Under the pieces are notes generated by a model. The model was not told where the DNA came from, ran no database searches, and worked only from the letters and a program-made list of their open reading frames with translations. The translations under genes were made by a program, and so were the position numbers. DNA of 54,053 nucleotides from an uncultured Clostridia bacterium (lineage in GTDB: Bacteria > Bacillota > Clostridia > Christensenellales > UBA1242), in the NCBI GenBank assembly GCA_930990515.1, contig CAKNPS010000005.1, positions 1-54,053 on the forward strand, in the 5' to 3' direction. This document shows, in pieces, positions 7,801 to 17,090 of the stretch (positions are counted from its first letter, which is position 1; the number at the start of each line of letters is the position of its first letter).

Positions 7801-8707
7801 CCAAAAGTTCACGAATACTGAATGTGGTTAAATGTTTTTTCTCTAACAGAGTGTAGTCATTATAAATTGAGTTTGCAAGCGGAAATCTTCCAATAACACA
7901 AGAGTTGACAATCTTTAAATTATCAATTTCATCAGGTTCGGCAATGTCATCAAACTTCATAAGTTTTGATGCTTCAAGTTTTTCTCCGAGTTTAAATTTA
8001 TAACCATAAGCAGAAAGGTAATCGACAACATCTTTAACAGTTTTAAGTTTATAGTCCATTAAGTTGTCAAATTCCATTAGCATTCCTTCAGTGTTCAAGC
8101 GGTGTTCTCTTGCATAGGCAAGCATCAACACCTTATTAAATTGCACAAATTCATCGTTTTTCGCTTCAATCGTCACTTCTTTATCACTTTCCACATTGAT
8201 TGTGACAGGGAATAAAATAAGTGGCGCTTTAATTGTGATATCTTTATTTATCTTTCCAACAACAAACGGATAGCCAATAAAAAGTTCATAACGCCCTGTT
8301 TCTTTGGCAAATTCGTCAATTTCTCTTTTTAGGTTTTTAAGAGAGTTAACTTGAGATGTAACAATCTTCTTTCCTTCTTCTCTTTTAATTCTCTCTTGCC
8401 TAAAAAGTTCCGCTCTCCTATCTTCTGGTGACATTCCGTCAGTAGATTTTGAAAGAGCCTTAACTTTTCCTTCCAAATTAAAATTTTTATAAAGTCTATC
8501 CTTCATATTTTTGTGGATAAGTGGATAACCTGTGCGTTTTCCTTTCCATAAAAATGTCAAAAATTCTTGGAACTCGTCTTTATCATTTCCAATAACCGCG
8601 CCAATGTCATAGGCATATTTTTTGCTAATATTCCTTGCATATAAACTTCTGTTTTTACCACTTATTTCAATAAGTCTTTCTTTGTAATATTTATAAATCG
8701 ATTTCAT
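4892..8707 (-). CDS. Large DUF4011-type superfamily 1 helicase with C-terminal Vsr/REase-like nuclease domain
   Basis: A 1271-aa protein. Seen: an N-terminal DUF4011-like segment (opens KYYKERLIEISGKNRSLY), Walker A GPPGTGKS near residue 345, a long helical insertion (about 430-800), Walker B FDEAS near 840, and C-terminal SF1 motifs (YHYRSKNEELI; NVQGDERDIIIFSIGY; NRLNVAITRAKEK). An endonuclease-fold domain ends the protein (NEIKAEL, GIECDYSAYKS near 1205, IMRVWSRDWW), as in REase_MTES_1575/Vsr-like domains. Known: single-gene proteins of this architecture occur in bacterial defence islands. Inference: an anti-phage or DNA-repair helicase-nuclease. It is monocistronic, with AAAGGA before the ATG, and lies beside tRNA-Ser without other defence genes. 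Confidence 0.82.
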   Translation of the reverse strand: MKSIYKYYKERLIEISGKNRSLYARNISKKYAYDIGAVIGNDKDEFQEFLTFLWKGKRTGYPLIHKNMKDRLYKNFNLEGKVKALSKSTDGMSPEDRRAELFRQERIKREEGKKIVTSQVNSLKNLKREIDEFAKETGRYELFIGYPFVVGKINKDITIKAPLILFPVTINVESDKEVTIEAKNDEFVQFNKVLMLAYAREHRLNTEGMLMEFDNLMDYKLKTVKDVVDYLSAYGYKFKLGEKLEASKLMKFDDIAEPDEIDNLKIVNSCVIGRFPLANSIYNDYTLLEKKHLTTFSIRELLEAKSLKKKKKKVDSRVYTINDLDYSQENAITKLNENGNLVIYGPPGTGKSQTIVNIISDALCKNKRVLVVSQKKAALEVVYNRLGNLNSKCMFITDAEKNKVEFYERCAQMHQLILNSRVEDVDTQDFDKVEENINREIGELQTISDTLFTKTPFGLTLQEMYANSAKIGKNSNDYVLYKLMLKNKDLMAMNYDEMSSTLRLIKDKNKAELYYRYIELKQNNPLIDHIKPKVDIHTINQTKTYLREITQKNIVPFDTARHPHARQLMVYMLENDVENVEDMKPLVEMISKNENKGLHKGLFWAKIFFPAYPFVKSKVNKKEEEIKENFNKTLEDIQGYIKEYSLLNKVLDRKGYLMAIDNIINGNAIFLKLLLNALNDYLEIRDVNNALSNLTDEERIILNFAYENSKTARQYKEIVDKILSLRVYYETLKYEELYKNKLAKIIDFENIRNRILSLKKDEKEISRKICLNKFKDEYMEYFNNSEDNKNYLYQITKQQNLLPIRKTMELYNEFLLKLFPCWLLSPESVSTIFPLKKELFDIILFDEASQVFIENTLPTIYRGKSIVVAGDSKQLRPTATFVKRYMGNDSDEELDLATQAALEVESLLDLATSRFNSTNLTYHYRSKNEELINFSNYAFYDGKLQIAPNISKNVGNKPIERIKVNGKWLGRKNQEEANAVVSLLKKLIKNKRNKSSIGIITFNTEQENAIEDAIDAECQKDSAFRDAYIKEQNRKVNNEDCSIFIKNLENVQGDERDIIIFSIGYARNEYGKVVSHFGSLSVEGGENRLNVAITRAKEKIYVVTSIEPEELAVEGTKNAGPKIFKSYLQYVRAVSNKKNKEASFILDSFRSSLDGVKQEQIGSPLENEIKAELVKLGYNVETNLGNTDYKLSLAVYDKKEDRYLLGIECDYSAYKSSPSILERDVYRNKFLSSRGWTIMRVWSRDWWLNKQKVINNIVKAVNANKKKIANE

Positions 8708-8863
8708 CTTTTTGTTCCTTTAATATATATTATTGTAACAAAATACAAATATTTTTTCAATCAATTTGATAATGTTAAATAAAAATTTAAAAGGAAATAA
8801 AAAAATCATTTTGAAAATTTGATAAAATATAATATCATAATAAATATAAATTAGGAGAAAAAT

Positions 8864-10282
8864 ATGATTAAATTTGGAACAAGTGGCTTTCGTGCCATAA
8901 TAGGAGAAAATTTCACAAAAGAAAGTGTGCAAAGAGTGGCTTATGCAGTAAGCATACTAATCAAAAAAGAAAAAGTGGAAACCCCTGTTGTTGACATTGG
9001 TTTTGACAATCGCTTTATGGCAGAAATCTATGCTAAATGGGTGGCAGAAGTTTTAGCATACAACAAAATCAAAGTGAATTTCTTTTCTCTTTCTACCCCA
9101 ACTCCAACCATTGCATATATGTCAAAAAAACATACATTCGGCATTGTTTTAACCGCAAGCCATAATCCTTTTTACTATAATGGTATGAAAGTGATTAAAG
9201 AAAGTGGTGAAGTAAATGACAAATACGCTTCTAAAATTGAAAAAATAGCAAATAGTATTGTTTACGAAAAAATTAAAACTCTTTCCTTTGATGATGGCGT
9301 AAAGCAAGGTTTAATTAAACTTACCACAAACACAAATGCTTATCAAAAAAGCATTTTATCTTACTTAGATAAAGAAAAACTTTTAACCTATAACCCAAGA
9401 GTTCTTTTCAATGCAATGCACGGAAATTCCAGCCGAGTTGTGAGAGAAATTTGCAAAAAACTTGGCTTTACAAACTACGAAATTATGAAAGAGAACATTG
9501 ACCCATACTTTGAAGGCGGACTTCCTGCCCCATACTTAAAAAATGTTGTGGACCAAAAAGAAAAAGTGGTAAACGAGCATTTTGACATTGGTCTTGCTTT
9601 TGATGGCGACAGCGATAGACTTACCATTATCGACAAAAATGGAGAAATTTATGACTGTAACTATGTTCTCCCAGTGGTTTTCGACTATTTTGTCAAAGTT
9701 AAAGGCTATAAGGGAGGCGTTGCACACAATGGTGCTTTCTCAAGTTTGATAAGTCTTGTGGCAAAAGACTTAAATGAAAAAGAAGTCATCACAAAAGTAG
9801 GCTTTAAAAATGTTGCAGAAGCATTTAAAACTACCACCGCATTTATGGGCGGAGAAACAAATGGTATTGCACTCAAAGAACATATCTATGGAAAAGATGG
9901 AATTATGGCAGGTTTCTTTGTTTTGGAAATCCTTTGCCACTACCAAAAGTCGTTCAAAGAAATTTTGGAAGAAACAACAAGAAAATTTAATTTCCCATCT
10001 TGCGTGATTGAATTTGCATATCCAATCACAATGGAAAAGAAAGCAGAAATCAACGAGCAAGTTTTTGTGAAAAAAGAACTTCCTTCCTTGAAAGAAAAAA
10101 TTGTTTCCACAAGTTATTTTGATGGCCTTAAAATGAATTTTGAAAATAACTATTGGGCAGCAATTAGATTCAGCGGAAACGAAAATGTGGTCAGAATTTT
10201 TACAGAAATGAAAGATTTAGAATCTTCCAACAAAATGGTGGCAAAACTAGAAAAATTTATCGGTGTGAAAGTAAGACAATAA
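8864..10282 (+). CDS. Alpha-D-phosphohexomutase (phosphoglucomutase/phosphomannomutase family)
   Basis: A 472-aa cytoplasmic enzyme that interconverts hexose 1- and 6-phosphates for cell-wall and exopolysaccharide precursors. Seen: the N-terminal GTSGFRA substrate motif, the phosphoserine loop TASHNP (Ser near 99), the magnesium loop DGDSDR (about 247), the sugar-binding loop GGETNG (about 328) and the phosphate-binding RFSGNE near 438, so all four domains are present. Length matches the family. The choice between glucose and mannose (or glucosamine) substrate cannot be made here. It has AGGAGAAAA before the ATG and its own terminator. Confidence 0.9.
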   Translation: MIKFGTSGFRAIIGENFTKESVQRVAYAVSILIKKEKVETPVVDIGFDNRFMAEIYAKWVAEVLAYNKIKVNFFSLSTPTPTIAYMSKKHTFGIVLTASHNPFYYNGMKVIKESGEVNDKYASKIEKIANSIVYEKIKTLSFDDGVKQGLIKLTTNTNAYQKSILSYLDKEKLLTYNPRVLFNAMHGNSSRVVREICKKLGFTNYEIMKENIDPYFEGGLPAPYLKNVVDQKEKVVNEHFDIGLAFDGDSDRLTIIDKNGEIYDCNYVLPVVFDYFVKVKGYKGGVAHNGAFSSLISLVAKDLNEKEVITKVGFKNVAEAFKTTTAFMGGETNGIALKEHIYGKDGIMAGFFVLEILCHYQKSFKEILEETTRKFNFPSCVIEFAYPITMEKKAEINEQVFVKKELPSLKEKIVSTSYFDGLKMNFENNYWAAIRFSGNENVVRIFTEMKDLESSNKMVAKLEKFIGVKVRQ

Positions 10283-10310
10283 ACAGGCAGGCGTTGCCTG
10301 TTTTTGTTTT
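10281..10310 (+). terminator. Terminator after the phosphohexomutase gene
   Basis: AAACAGGCA and TGCCTGTTT (10281-10289 / 10295-10303) form a 9-bp stem with a GGCGT loop, followed by TTGTTTTT. It overlaps the stop codon. Confidence 0.9.
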
Positions 10311-10358
10311 TATATTTTAAACTATGACTTTTAAAACCAGACCTTAAAAATGATAGCA

Positions 10359-10907
10359 TCATTCAACAACAAAATATGAGCGTTTAGTTTTATAATATTT
10401 CTTTGCCTGTTCACACTTATTCACATAGTTTTCTGTTTCTTTAAAAGGAATGATTTTTAAGGTTTTTCCGTCAGAAGAATATTCTTCATTATTAAGCCAA
10501 TTTTTGACATTAGTAGGTCCTGCATTATACGCACATAGTGCATTTTCTTCATCATCAAATTCATCAAGTAAAAGAGAAAGATAATAAGTCCCTAAGTTTA
10601 TATTATCTCTAACATCATATAAATCATATTCGCCATAGTTTAATTTTTTCGCAAGATACTCTGCCGTTGTGGGAAGAAGTTGCATAAGACCAACCGCACC
10701 TTTACTTGAAACGACATCTTTGTTAAAGCCACTTTCACTTTTAATAACACTTGCAACAAGAACAGGGTCGACGCCAAAGTTTTCACTAGAAACCGCAATT
10801 TCTTCTTGATATTTCAGTGGAAAAATAACGCCATAAACACAACTTATGCCAAACATAAATAAAAAGACAAATGTTAAAGAAAAAAATATTGGTAAAAAAT
10901 ATTTCAT
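10359..10907 (-). CDS. Membrane-anchored lytic transglycosylase (SLT domain)
   Basis: A 182-aa peptidoglycan-cleaving enzyme that forms 1,6-anhydro-muramyl products. Seen: an N-terminal hydrophobic segment (residues 5-29) acting as signal anchor, then an SLT domain with catalytic Glu in SVIKSESGFN (about 53-62), the SSKGAVGLMQLLPTTAEYLA motif (about 65-84), NLGTYYLS and the late AYNAGPTNV loop. This matches short Gram-positive SLT proteins. No Shine-Dalgarno is evident; TAAAAT lies 6 nt before the ATG, so translation may be leaderless. It is convergent with the phosphohexomutase gene. Confidence 0.88.
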   Translation of the reverse strand: MKYFLPIFFSLTFVFLFMFGISCVYGVIFPLKYQEEIAVSSENFGVDPVLVASVIKSESGFNKDVVSSKGAVGLMQLLPTTAEYLAKKLNYGEYDLYDVRDNINLGTYYLSLLLDEFDDEENALCAYNAGPTNVKNWLNNEEYSSDGKTLKIIPFKETENYVNKCEQAKKYYKTKRSYFVVE

Positions 10908-11146
10908 AAAATTATTTTATGGAAATTTTCTTTTATTATGCCTTTAAAAATAAATATTAAAAATGAAAAAAATTAAATAAAATATTTTTAAAACCAAAAA
11001 AAATCATATTTTTTTATCAAAAAATTGCGTATTTTTACATTTTTTTATTATTTTATAATTAATTTTTTATTTTATTTTAAATTTTAATTTATTTTTTATA
11101 AATATTATTTCGCCTTTTATGTAAGCAAAACAAAAAATTTGTTTTG
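10908..11146. other. AT-rich intergenic stretch
   Basis: Roughly 240 bp of A/T tracts without an ORF. A weak hairpin AGCAAAACA/TGTTTTGCT near 11124-11149 may terminate the DUF3343 gene on the minus strand. Nothing else is supported. Confidence 0.35.
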
Positions 11147-11404
11147 CTATATTCTTTTAATATTATTCCCATTAAATGTTTCAGTAATTTCATAAAAACC
11201 ATCAAACGAACGGAAGCTCTGCTCTTTAATTAGTCGTTGAACCTTTGGAAAATAGTCATACAAAAACTTAACTGAAAGCCCGCAGGTTTTTCCTAATTTT
11301 GAAGGCGTGCTGATAATGGCACAAGGCACAGAATTTGCACGAAGCAAATTTGCAAAATTTAAAACATTTGAACGGGATCTAAAAACAGCGATATAATATC
11401 TCAT
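11147..11404 (-). CDS. DUF3343 protein, putative selenium/sulfur carrier-like
   Basis: An 85-aa protein that begins MRYYIAVF and contains the conserved block of DUF3343: an N-terminal beta strand, AIISTPSKLGKTCGLSVKF (about 40-58) with one central Cys after GKT, and a helical C-terminus. Known: DUF3343 proteins are small and are often encoded beside EF2568-type cysteine desulfurase-like enzymes and selenium-metabolism genes. Here the gene is divergent from exactly such an enzyme 122 bp away. The start at 11404 is preferred to an upstream ATG because AAGGGTG precedes it. Function as a carrier is inference. Confidence 0.72.
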   Translation of the reverse strand: MRYYIAVFRSRSNVLNFANLLRANSVPCAIISTPSKLGKTCGLSVKFLYDYFPKVQRLIKEQSFRSFDGFYEITETFNGNNIKRI

Positions 11405-11526
11405 TTTTTCACCCTTAATTTTAGAAAATTTTGCGGACAAACTTTTTCTTAGTCACAAAATTTCCCCATTAATATTATATATGATAATAAAGAAGATTGT
11501 TCTTTTTTTAATAAGGAATTTGAATT

Positions 11527-12657
11527 ATGATATATTTTGATAACTCCGCTTCAACACTGTTAAAACCAAAAAATGTCCAACGAGCAGTTCTTTCTGCTCT
11601 CACAACTTTTTCTGCTAATCCTGGAAGAAGTGGACACATTGAAGCATTAAAAAGTGCTATGGAAGTGGAAAAAGTAAGAGAAAAACTTAAAAAATACACA
11701 AATGCAGATGAAGTGATTTTCACTGGTGGTTGCACTCATGCTCTTAACCTTGCCATATTAGGTTTTTGTCGTGAAGGTCATATTGTTTGCAGTGAAAATG
11801 AGCATAACTCAGTTCTCCGCCCTTTAGAACACCTAAAGGAAAATTATAATGTAACCTATTCTGTCGCCAAGCAAGCAAACAAGAAAGGTATAACTTGGCA
11901 AGATATTGAAAAAGAAATCAAAAACGACACAAAACTTGTTATATGCAACCATATATCAAATGTTAATGGAGATGTCGCCGAAATCGAAGACATTGGACAT
12001 CATCTTAAAGAAAAAGGAATTGCATTTCTTGTCGATGGGGCTCAAAGTGGCGGACATTTTCGTTATGATATGAAAAAAATGGAAATTGATATGCTCATCT
12101 TCTCCCCACATAAAGGTTTTTATTCTCCGCAAGGTGTGGGTGTTTTACTTAAAAACGATAAAATAAATCTATCTCCCATTCTTTTTGGTGGAACAGGCAC
12201 AAATTCGCTGGAACTTCATCAACCAAATTTTTCTCCGGAAAAATATGAGAGCGGAACAATTTGCACTCCTGCAATTTTAGGCTTTGGTGCTGGAATTGAT
12301 TTTGTGGAAGAAAACTTTTTGAATATTAAAGAAAAAATGGAAGATTTAACGACCTATCTTCACTACGAATTTTCCAAACTTCCAATAGAAATCTATACTT
12401 CCACAGAAAATGCCAATGGAGTTTTTGCTTTCAACATTCCAAATATGAACTCAAACGAAGTTGCCACATATTTAAATGATAAATATGAAATTTGTGTGCG
12501 TGGTGGTTATCACTGTGCACCATTCAAACACAAAGCGCTAGGAACAATTGAGCAAGGAGCAGTCAGAGTTTCTTTCTCTATCGCTAACACCTTTCAAGAA
12601 GTTGAAAGACTTAATTTAGCCATAAAACATCTATTAAAACTAAGAAAAATCATTTAA
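11527..12657 (+). CDS. Cysteine desulfurase family protein (EF2568-like class V aminotransferase)
   Basis: A 376-aa PLP enzyme of the NifS/SufS fold that would mobilise sulfur (or selenium) from cysteine or selenocysteine. Seen: the N-terminal YFDNSAST motif, the cofactor region with DGAQSGGHF (about 168-176), the PLP lysine in SPHKGFYSPQG (about 195-205) and the catalytic-loop RGGYHCAP with Cys near 341. Known: this subfamily (TIGR01977) often accompanies DUF3343 and selenium genes. It has AAGGAATTTG before the ATG. No iron-sulfur scaffold gene is adjacent, so a role in bulk Fe-S assembly is less likely. Confidence 0.85.
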   Translation: MIYFDNSASTLLKPKNVQRAVLSALTTFSANPGRSGHIEALKSAMEVEKVREKLKKYTNADEVIFTGGCTHALNLAILGFCREGHIVCSENEHNSVLRPLEHLKENYNVTYSVAKQANKKGITWQDIEKEIKNDTKLVICNHISNVNGDVAEIEDIGHHLKEKGIAFLVDGAQSGGHFRYDMKKMEIDMLIFSPHKGFYSPQGVGVLLKNDKINLSPILFGGTGTNSLELHQPNFSPEKYESGTICTPAILGFGAGIDFVEENFLNIKEKMEDLTTYLHYEFSKLPIEIYTSTENANGVFAFNIPNMNSNEVATYLNDKYEICVRGGYHCAPFKHKALGTIEQGAVRVSFSIANTFQEVERLNLAIKHLLKLRKII

Positions 12658-12714
12658 TTTTATTTAATTTATAAAAAATCATTAGGAAAAAATTATAACA
12701 TTTAAACTATTAAA

Positions 12715-12747
12715 AAAAATAGTGGAAATAATTTTGCCACTATTTTT
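12715..12747. terminator. Bidirectional terminator between convergent genes
   Basis: AAAAATAGTGG and CCACTATTTTT (12715-12725 / 12737-12747) form an 11-bp perfect stem with A and T flanks, between the plus-strand desulfurase gene and the minus-strand genes to the right. Confidence 0.85.
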
Positions 12748-12785
12748 ATACTAATTTAAACATGATTAAAACTAAAACAATTTTA

Positions 12786-13454
12786 TTATTTAATTCTCAC
12801 AAAACCTTTCAATTTAGGTGGATTATCTTTTTTTGATTTTTTAGCATCAACATCATTCACGATAAAGTCTTCATCGATTATCTTTTTATCTAACAATGTG
12901 TAATCTTTTTGTTCTCTGCCGAAAAGTCTTATTGTGATAAATTTTTCTTTGTCAAAACTGATATTTCTGACAACACAACTTTCAAGAAAACTTTGCCCGT
13001 CAATGATTACTTGTCCACTCACAAAACATTTCCCAAGTTGTGCACTTCCTGCAATTTTCGCATTGCCAAAGACTTCACTGTCAACAACTCGAGCTTGCTC
13101 CTTGATTTCCATATATAAGTCTTTCGCATTTTCTAATTTTGACCAACTGACAACCGCCATATCACTTAAAAGAATGTTTCCTTTAATTTCGCTATGACAA
13201 ACATAAGTGTCGCCTGTAATTTTAATTCCTTGGTCATCAGAAACAAAAACACTGTCTTCATCAATCCAGCAAGTTCCATCTTGAGACAAGGCATTAAGAG
13301 AAATTCGTCCTCCAAATTCTCCTCTCTTAACTTTGATTCCAGTTGACTTATTAGTAAAATCTTTTAAAGCCCTAATTCTATATGTTTCAATTTGTCGTCC
13401 ATTAAGATTTTCTATAATAGGACGTCCAACAATTTCATATTTTTTCTCTTGCAT
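12786..13454 (-). CDS. Left-handed beta-helix (YdcK-like) protein
   Basis: A 222-aa soluble protein. Residues about 45-160 show the repeating pattern of hexapeptide or beta-helix proteins (short V/I strands, GNAKIAGSAQLGK, VSGQVIIDGQ, WSKLENA). The N-terminal IRALKDF..GIKVKRGEFGGRIS segment is typical of YdcK-like proteins. The start at 13454 is chosen because GGAG lies 5 nt before it; the upstream in-frame ATG (13478) lacks a site and abuts the previous stop. It is the last gene of the dnaG-rpoD-zinc-ribbon cluster. No catalytic residues are evident and function is unknown. Confidence 0.65.
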   Translation of the reverse strand: MQEKKYEIVGRPIIENLNGRQIETYRIRALKDFTNKSTGIKVKRGEFGGRISLNALSQDGTCWIDEDSVFVSDDQGIKITGDTYVCHSEIKGNILLSDMAVVSWSKLENAKDLYMEIKEQARVVDSEVFGNAKIAGSAQLGKCFVSGQVIIDGQSFLESCVVRNISFDKEKFITIRLFGREQKDYTLLDKKIIDEDFIVNDVDAKKSKKDNPPKLKGFVRIK

Positions 13455-13479
13455 AAATTCTCCACTATTTTCAAACATA

Positions 13480-14181
13480 TTATTTTTTATAAACTAAACG
13501 TTTGCAATGTTCACAAGTGATAACACCTGTGTCATTAATTCTTGAAATTGCGGCCATTGGAAGTTCCATACGACATCTGCCACAAAAGTTTTTACCTTCA
13601 AGAGGAACAACAACAGGAAAAATATTGTCATTTCTTCTTTTTTTATATTCTTCCATAAGTTTTGAATCAACGTGTTTTTCGAGTTCTTGTAACTCTTTTT
13701 TGATTTTTTCTTTTTCAGGTTCTAAAACTTTGCTTTCTTCTTGAATTTTTTTCTTACATTCTTCAAATTGAGCCCTAGCATTATCATACATCTTTTTGGT
13801 CTTGTTAAATTCACCTAAAATATTGTTAATTTTTTCTGCACTTTTTTGAAGCATTTTTTCAAGAGAATTTAAATTGCTTAAAATTTTACTTTTTAAGGTT
13901 GTGAAACTGTCAAGTTCTTCAAGTGAAAACTTGTCTAAATCTTTTTTAAGTAAACCATCTAAACTTTTTTTGTTTTGTGTGAAATTGGCTTTTAATTCAT
14001 CAATTTCTTTTAAAACATTGTTTGCTTCATTTTCAAGTTCTGTTGATTTTGCTTGTGCTTTCTTTGCAAGACCTGCAAGTTCATTTGCCTTTTTCTTATA
14101 AGGACTGGAAGTCAATTTCTGCTCAATTTGAAAAAGTTTAGCATCAACTTCTTGATATTTTAATAATTGTGTTAAATCCAT
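13480..14181 (-). CDS. C4-type zinc-ribbon coiled-coil protein (DUF164/zf-RING_7 family)
   Basis: A 233-aa protein made of a long coiled coil (about residues 1-170, dense in K, E, L) and a C-terminal zinc ribbon: CGRC and CEHC, about 19 residues apart (about 202-226). Known: this family is widespread in bacteria, is often encoded near rpoD or dnaG as here, and has been linked to nucleic-acid binding, without a firm biochemical role. The start is supported by AAAGGAGAATTTT. It follows rpoD by 12 nt, so it belongs to the same operon. Confidence 0.85.
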   Translation of the reverse strand: MDLTQLLKYQEVDAKLFQIEQKLTSSPYKKKANELAGLAKKAQAKSTELENEANNVLKEIDELKANFTQNKKSLDGLLKKDLDKFSLEELDSFTTLKSKILSNLNSLEKMLQKSAEKINNILGEFNKTKKMYDNARAQFEECKKKIQEESKVLEPEKEKIKKELQELEKHVDSKLMEEYKKRRNDNIFPVVVPLEGKNFCGRCRMELPMAAISRINDTGVITCEHCKRLVYKK

Positions 14182-14193
14182 AAAATTCTCCTT

Positions 14194-15267
14194 TTAGTCC
14201 ACAAAATCAGCAAGTCTTTTACTACGATTTGGGTGTTTAAGTTTTCTTAATGCTTTGGCTTCAATTTGTCTAATTCTTTCTCTTGTGACAGAAAATTCAC
14301 GACCAACTTCTTCCAAAGTCTTTTGTCTGCCATCAATAAGCCCATAGCGTTGACGAATAACTTCTTGTTCTCTTGGTGTTAATGTGTCAATAACTGCAAG
14401 AATTTGCTCTCTTAAAAGACTTTGTGATGCACTATCCATTGGTGATTGTGCTGATTCGTCTTCAATAATGTCAGCCATTTTTCCATCGTCTTCTTCACCC
14501 ATTGGAGTTTCAAGAGATATTGGGTCTTGTGATGTTCTTCTAATCTCTAAAACTTTTGCAGTACTTATTCCCATTTCAGCAGCAATTTCTTCAACGGTCG
14601 GTTCTCTTCCAAGTTTTTGCATCAAAACTCTGACAACTTTAACATACTTATTGATTGTTTCCACCATGTGAACAGGAATACGAATTGTTCTTGATTGGTC
14701 TGCCATTGCTCTTGTGATGGCTTGTCTAATCCACCAAGTTGCATAAGTGGAGAATTTGAAACCTTTTGTGTAGTCAAACTTGTCCACTGCTTTCAAAAGT
14801 CCCATATTCCCTTCTTGAATTAAATCAAGGAAGGACATTGAAGTTTTGCCCACATATCTTTTTGCCACACTGACAACAAGACGCAAATTGCTTTCACAAA
14901 GCACAGACTTTGCATATTCGTCACCTTTCATTGCACGCTCTGCATATTCTCTTTCTTCATCAGCAGAAAGAAGTGGAACTTTTCCAATGTCTTTAAGATA
15001 CATTTTGACAGGGTCATCAACATTTGGCATAAGAGCAATGTCGGCAAAACTATCTTTCAGTAAATCTTCATCATTAGTTCTGATGATTTTGACATTTTTC
15101 TTTTCAAGCTCTAAAATAAACTTTTCAATGTTTTTAGTGTTTTCCCCTACTTTAGATAAAGCAAAATAAATATCATCGGCATTGATTGCTCCTTTTTTCA
15201 TAGCAAGACCGATAAGTTTATCGTGCATAAGTTTAATTTTTCCTTCATCAATTTTCTCTTCTGACAT
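14194..15267 (-). CDS. rpoD: Primary RNA polymerase sigma factor
   Basis: A 357-aa housekeeping sigma-70 factor. Seen in order: an N-terminal region 1.1-like domain (about 1-75), region 1.2 ([21 protein letters not shown] cut as [11 protein letters not shown] near 82), regions 2.1-2.4 including [19 protein letters not shown] and [16 protein letters not shown], region 3, and region 4 with the helix-turn-helix [17 protein letters not shown]. The -10 and -35 contact residues are the canonical ones, consistent with the TTGACA/TATAAT promoters throughout this window. It overlaps the end of dnaG by 20 nt, with GGAGG before the ATG, the classical Bacillota dnaG-rpoD arrangement. Confidence 0.97.
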   Translation of the reverse strand: MSEEKIDEGKIKLMHDKLIGLAMKKGAINADDIYFALSKVGENTKNIEKFILELEKKNVKIIRTNDEDLLKDSFADIALMPNVDDPVKMYLKDIGKVPLLSADEEREYAERAMKGDEYAKSVLCESNLRLVVSVAKRYVGKTSMSFLDLIQEGNMGLLKAVDKFDYTKGFKFSTYATWWIRQAITRAMADQSRTIRIPVHMVETINKYVKVVRVLMQKLGREPTVEEIAAEMGISTAKVLEIRRTSQDPISLETPMGEEDDGKMADIIEDESAQSPMDSASQSLLREQILAVIDTLTPREQEVIRQRYGLIDGRQKTLEEVGREFSVTRERIRQIEAKALRKLKHPNRSKRLADFVD

Positions 15268-17017
15268 TGAAAACCTCCAAATTTTTATTCTTTAAATCGC
15301 TAGCAATTTTTCCAAGTTGTTTCGCGATTACCTTTCTTTTTTCTAAATCTTCACTGTTTTTAAATTCTAAATTTAGTTCACTTTGCATCTTTCTTAATTT
15401 TTCTTCCGCAACAAGCCACAAACACTCATTAAAATATCTTTCTTCCACATCTTTATATAAGTTAAAGTTGTAATTAATCATATTAAGAAGAAGTTTGTCG
15501 TCCTGCGTTCCTTCCAAATCAAAAATGGAAGATAGTGGTAAGTTCATATCAATTATATCCAAATACCTTTGATATCCATCAAGAAGCAAACGATAATCAA
15601 TTCTATTGTTGACAAAATCTTTGTGGTGTAAAAGCGATGCTAAAATAAATTCTACTGCTTTATTGTTGCCTTGTTCGGTGTTTATAACAACATTATTTGT
15701 TTCTTTTTTGACAAATTTGATTTCTTCTCCAATTTCTCGCCTTAAAATTTCCATTGGAATGTTGGTTATCTCACGCACTTTGTCAAGATATGGCTCAAAC
15801 AATGCTTCACTTCCAAGTTTTTTAATCTCTCCTAAAACCGCTTTAACAAACTTCCCTTTTTCTTCTGGTTTTTCAAGGTTATATTGCTTTAAGTGATAAG
15901 AAATGAGATAATCCATATAAGGCACAGCATTATCAATCATTTTCTCAAGTTTTTCTTTTCCAAGATTATTCAAAACTTCGTCAGGGTCTTTCCCTCCACT
16001 TAAATTTACCACTGAAAGATTGACATCTTCATCTCTAAACATATCAATCGCTCGAATTGTCGCTTTTGTCCCGGCTTCGTCATTATCAAAGCATAGAACA
16101 ATATTGTCCAAATATCTTTTAAGTTCAGTGACATGGTCTTTAGTTAGAGCCGTTCCCATACAAGCCACTGTTGACTTAAATCCACCTTTATGCATGGCAA
16201 TGACGTCCATTTGCCCTTCCACAAGAATGATGTTTTTAAGTCCTTGCTGTTGCTTGAGTTTTTTCAGCAAATTTATACCAAAGACTATTTTCCCTTTTTG
16301 AAAAACAATGGTTTCGGCAGTGTTTTTATATTTTGCAAAATCTGTTTTTTCTAATGCTCTTGCACTAAAACCGATACATTCATTAAAGGAATTGAAAATT
16401 GGAAAAACCAAACGCCCCGCTAAAACATCAAAAACACGATTATTTTTCTTACCACAAATTCCAGCAGCAATAAGTTCATCATCAGTAAAGCCCTTGCCGT
16501 GTAGATAATTTACAAGTTCAGTCCAATCTTTAGAATAGCCGATTTTAAAATCTTCCAATTCTCTACGAGTAAATTTTCTAAGTTTTATGTATTCCTGAGC
16601 CTTTAAAGCATCTTTTGAATACAAATTTTCCACATAGTGTTTATAAGCATAGTCAAGTGCTGACAAAACTCTTTCTTTAAGTTTTTTCTTTTTGCCTAGT
16701 TCATCGGTTGATTTAAGTTCAGGAAGTTGCATACCAACTCTATCTGCCAAAAACTTTACTGCATCATAGAAATCAAGGTTTTCCATTTTTTCAATAAATT
16801 TAATGACATCTCCGCTTTCTTTGCAACCAAAGCAATAATAAATTCCATCTTCTCCATTTATCGAAAAAGAAGGTGTCTTTTCGCTATGAAATGGACAGCA
16901 AGCCCAAAATCTTCGCCCTTTTTGTTCAATGCGAAGATAGTTTGATGCAACGCTAACCAAATCATTTTTCCTTTTAAGTTCTTGTAACCATTCAACAGAA
17001 AAACCTTTGCTTTGCAA
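15248..17017 (-). CDS. dnaG: DNA primase
   Basis: A 589-aa primase that makes RNA primers at the replication fork with the replicative helicase. Seen: the N-terminal CHC2-type zinc finger ([12 protein letters not shown] ... YYCFGC, about 35-65), the TOPRIM catalytic core with [15 protein letters not shown] and [11 protein letters not shown] (about 255-330), and a helical C-terminal helicase-binding domain. The start is set at the TTG at 17017, with GGGGGAAT six bases upstream, because the longer ATG version (17062) has no site and adds residues absent from the family. A TATAAT -10 lies at 17056-17051 on the minus strand. Confidence 0.94.
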   Translation of the reverse strand: MQSKGFSVEWLQELKRKNDLVSVASNYLRIEQKGRRFWACCPFHSEKTPSFSINGEDGIYYCFGCKESGDVIKFIEKMENLDFYDAVKFLADRVGMQLPELKSTDELGKKKKLKERVLSALDYAYKHYVENLYSKDALKAQEYIKLRKFTRRELEDFKIGYSKDWTELVNYLHGKGFTDDELIAAGICGKKNNRVFDVLAGRLVFPIFNSFNECIGFSARALEKTDFAKYKNTAETIVFQKGKIVFGINLLKKLKQQQGLKNIILVEGQMDVIAMHKGGFKSTVACMGTALTKDHVTELKRYLDNIVLCFDNDEAGTKATIRAIDMFRDEDVNLSVVNLSGGKDPDEVLNNLGKEKLEKMIDNAVPYMDYLISYHLKQYNLEKPEEKGKFVKAVLGEIKKLGSEALFEPYLDKVREITNIPMEILRREIGEEIKFVKKETNNVVINTEQGNNKAVEFILASLLHHKDFVNNRIDYRLLLDGYQRYLDIIDMNLPLSSIFDLEGTQDDKLLLNMINYNFNLYKDVEERYFNECLWLVAEEKLRKMQSELNLEFKNSEDLEKRKVIAKQLGKIASDLKNKNLEVFNVRREN

Positions 17018-17090
17018 ACTTATTCCCCCAAAAAAGCCCAATTTAACCTTATTATACCACAAAACTTCTAATATTCCTTTTTTTAAAGGA

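Noticed and set aside
8720..8932. 70-aa hydrophobic ORF opposite the start of the phosphohexomutase gene.
   Set aside because: It overlaps the certain start of that gene and shows only A/T-driven Phe/Ile content.
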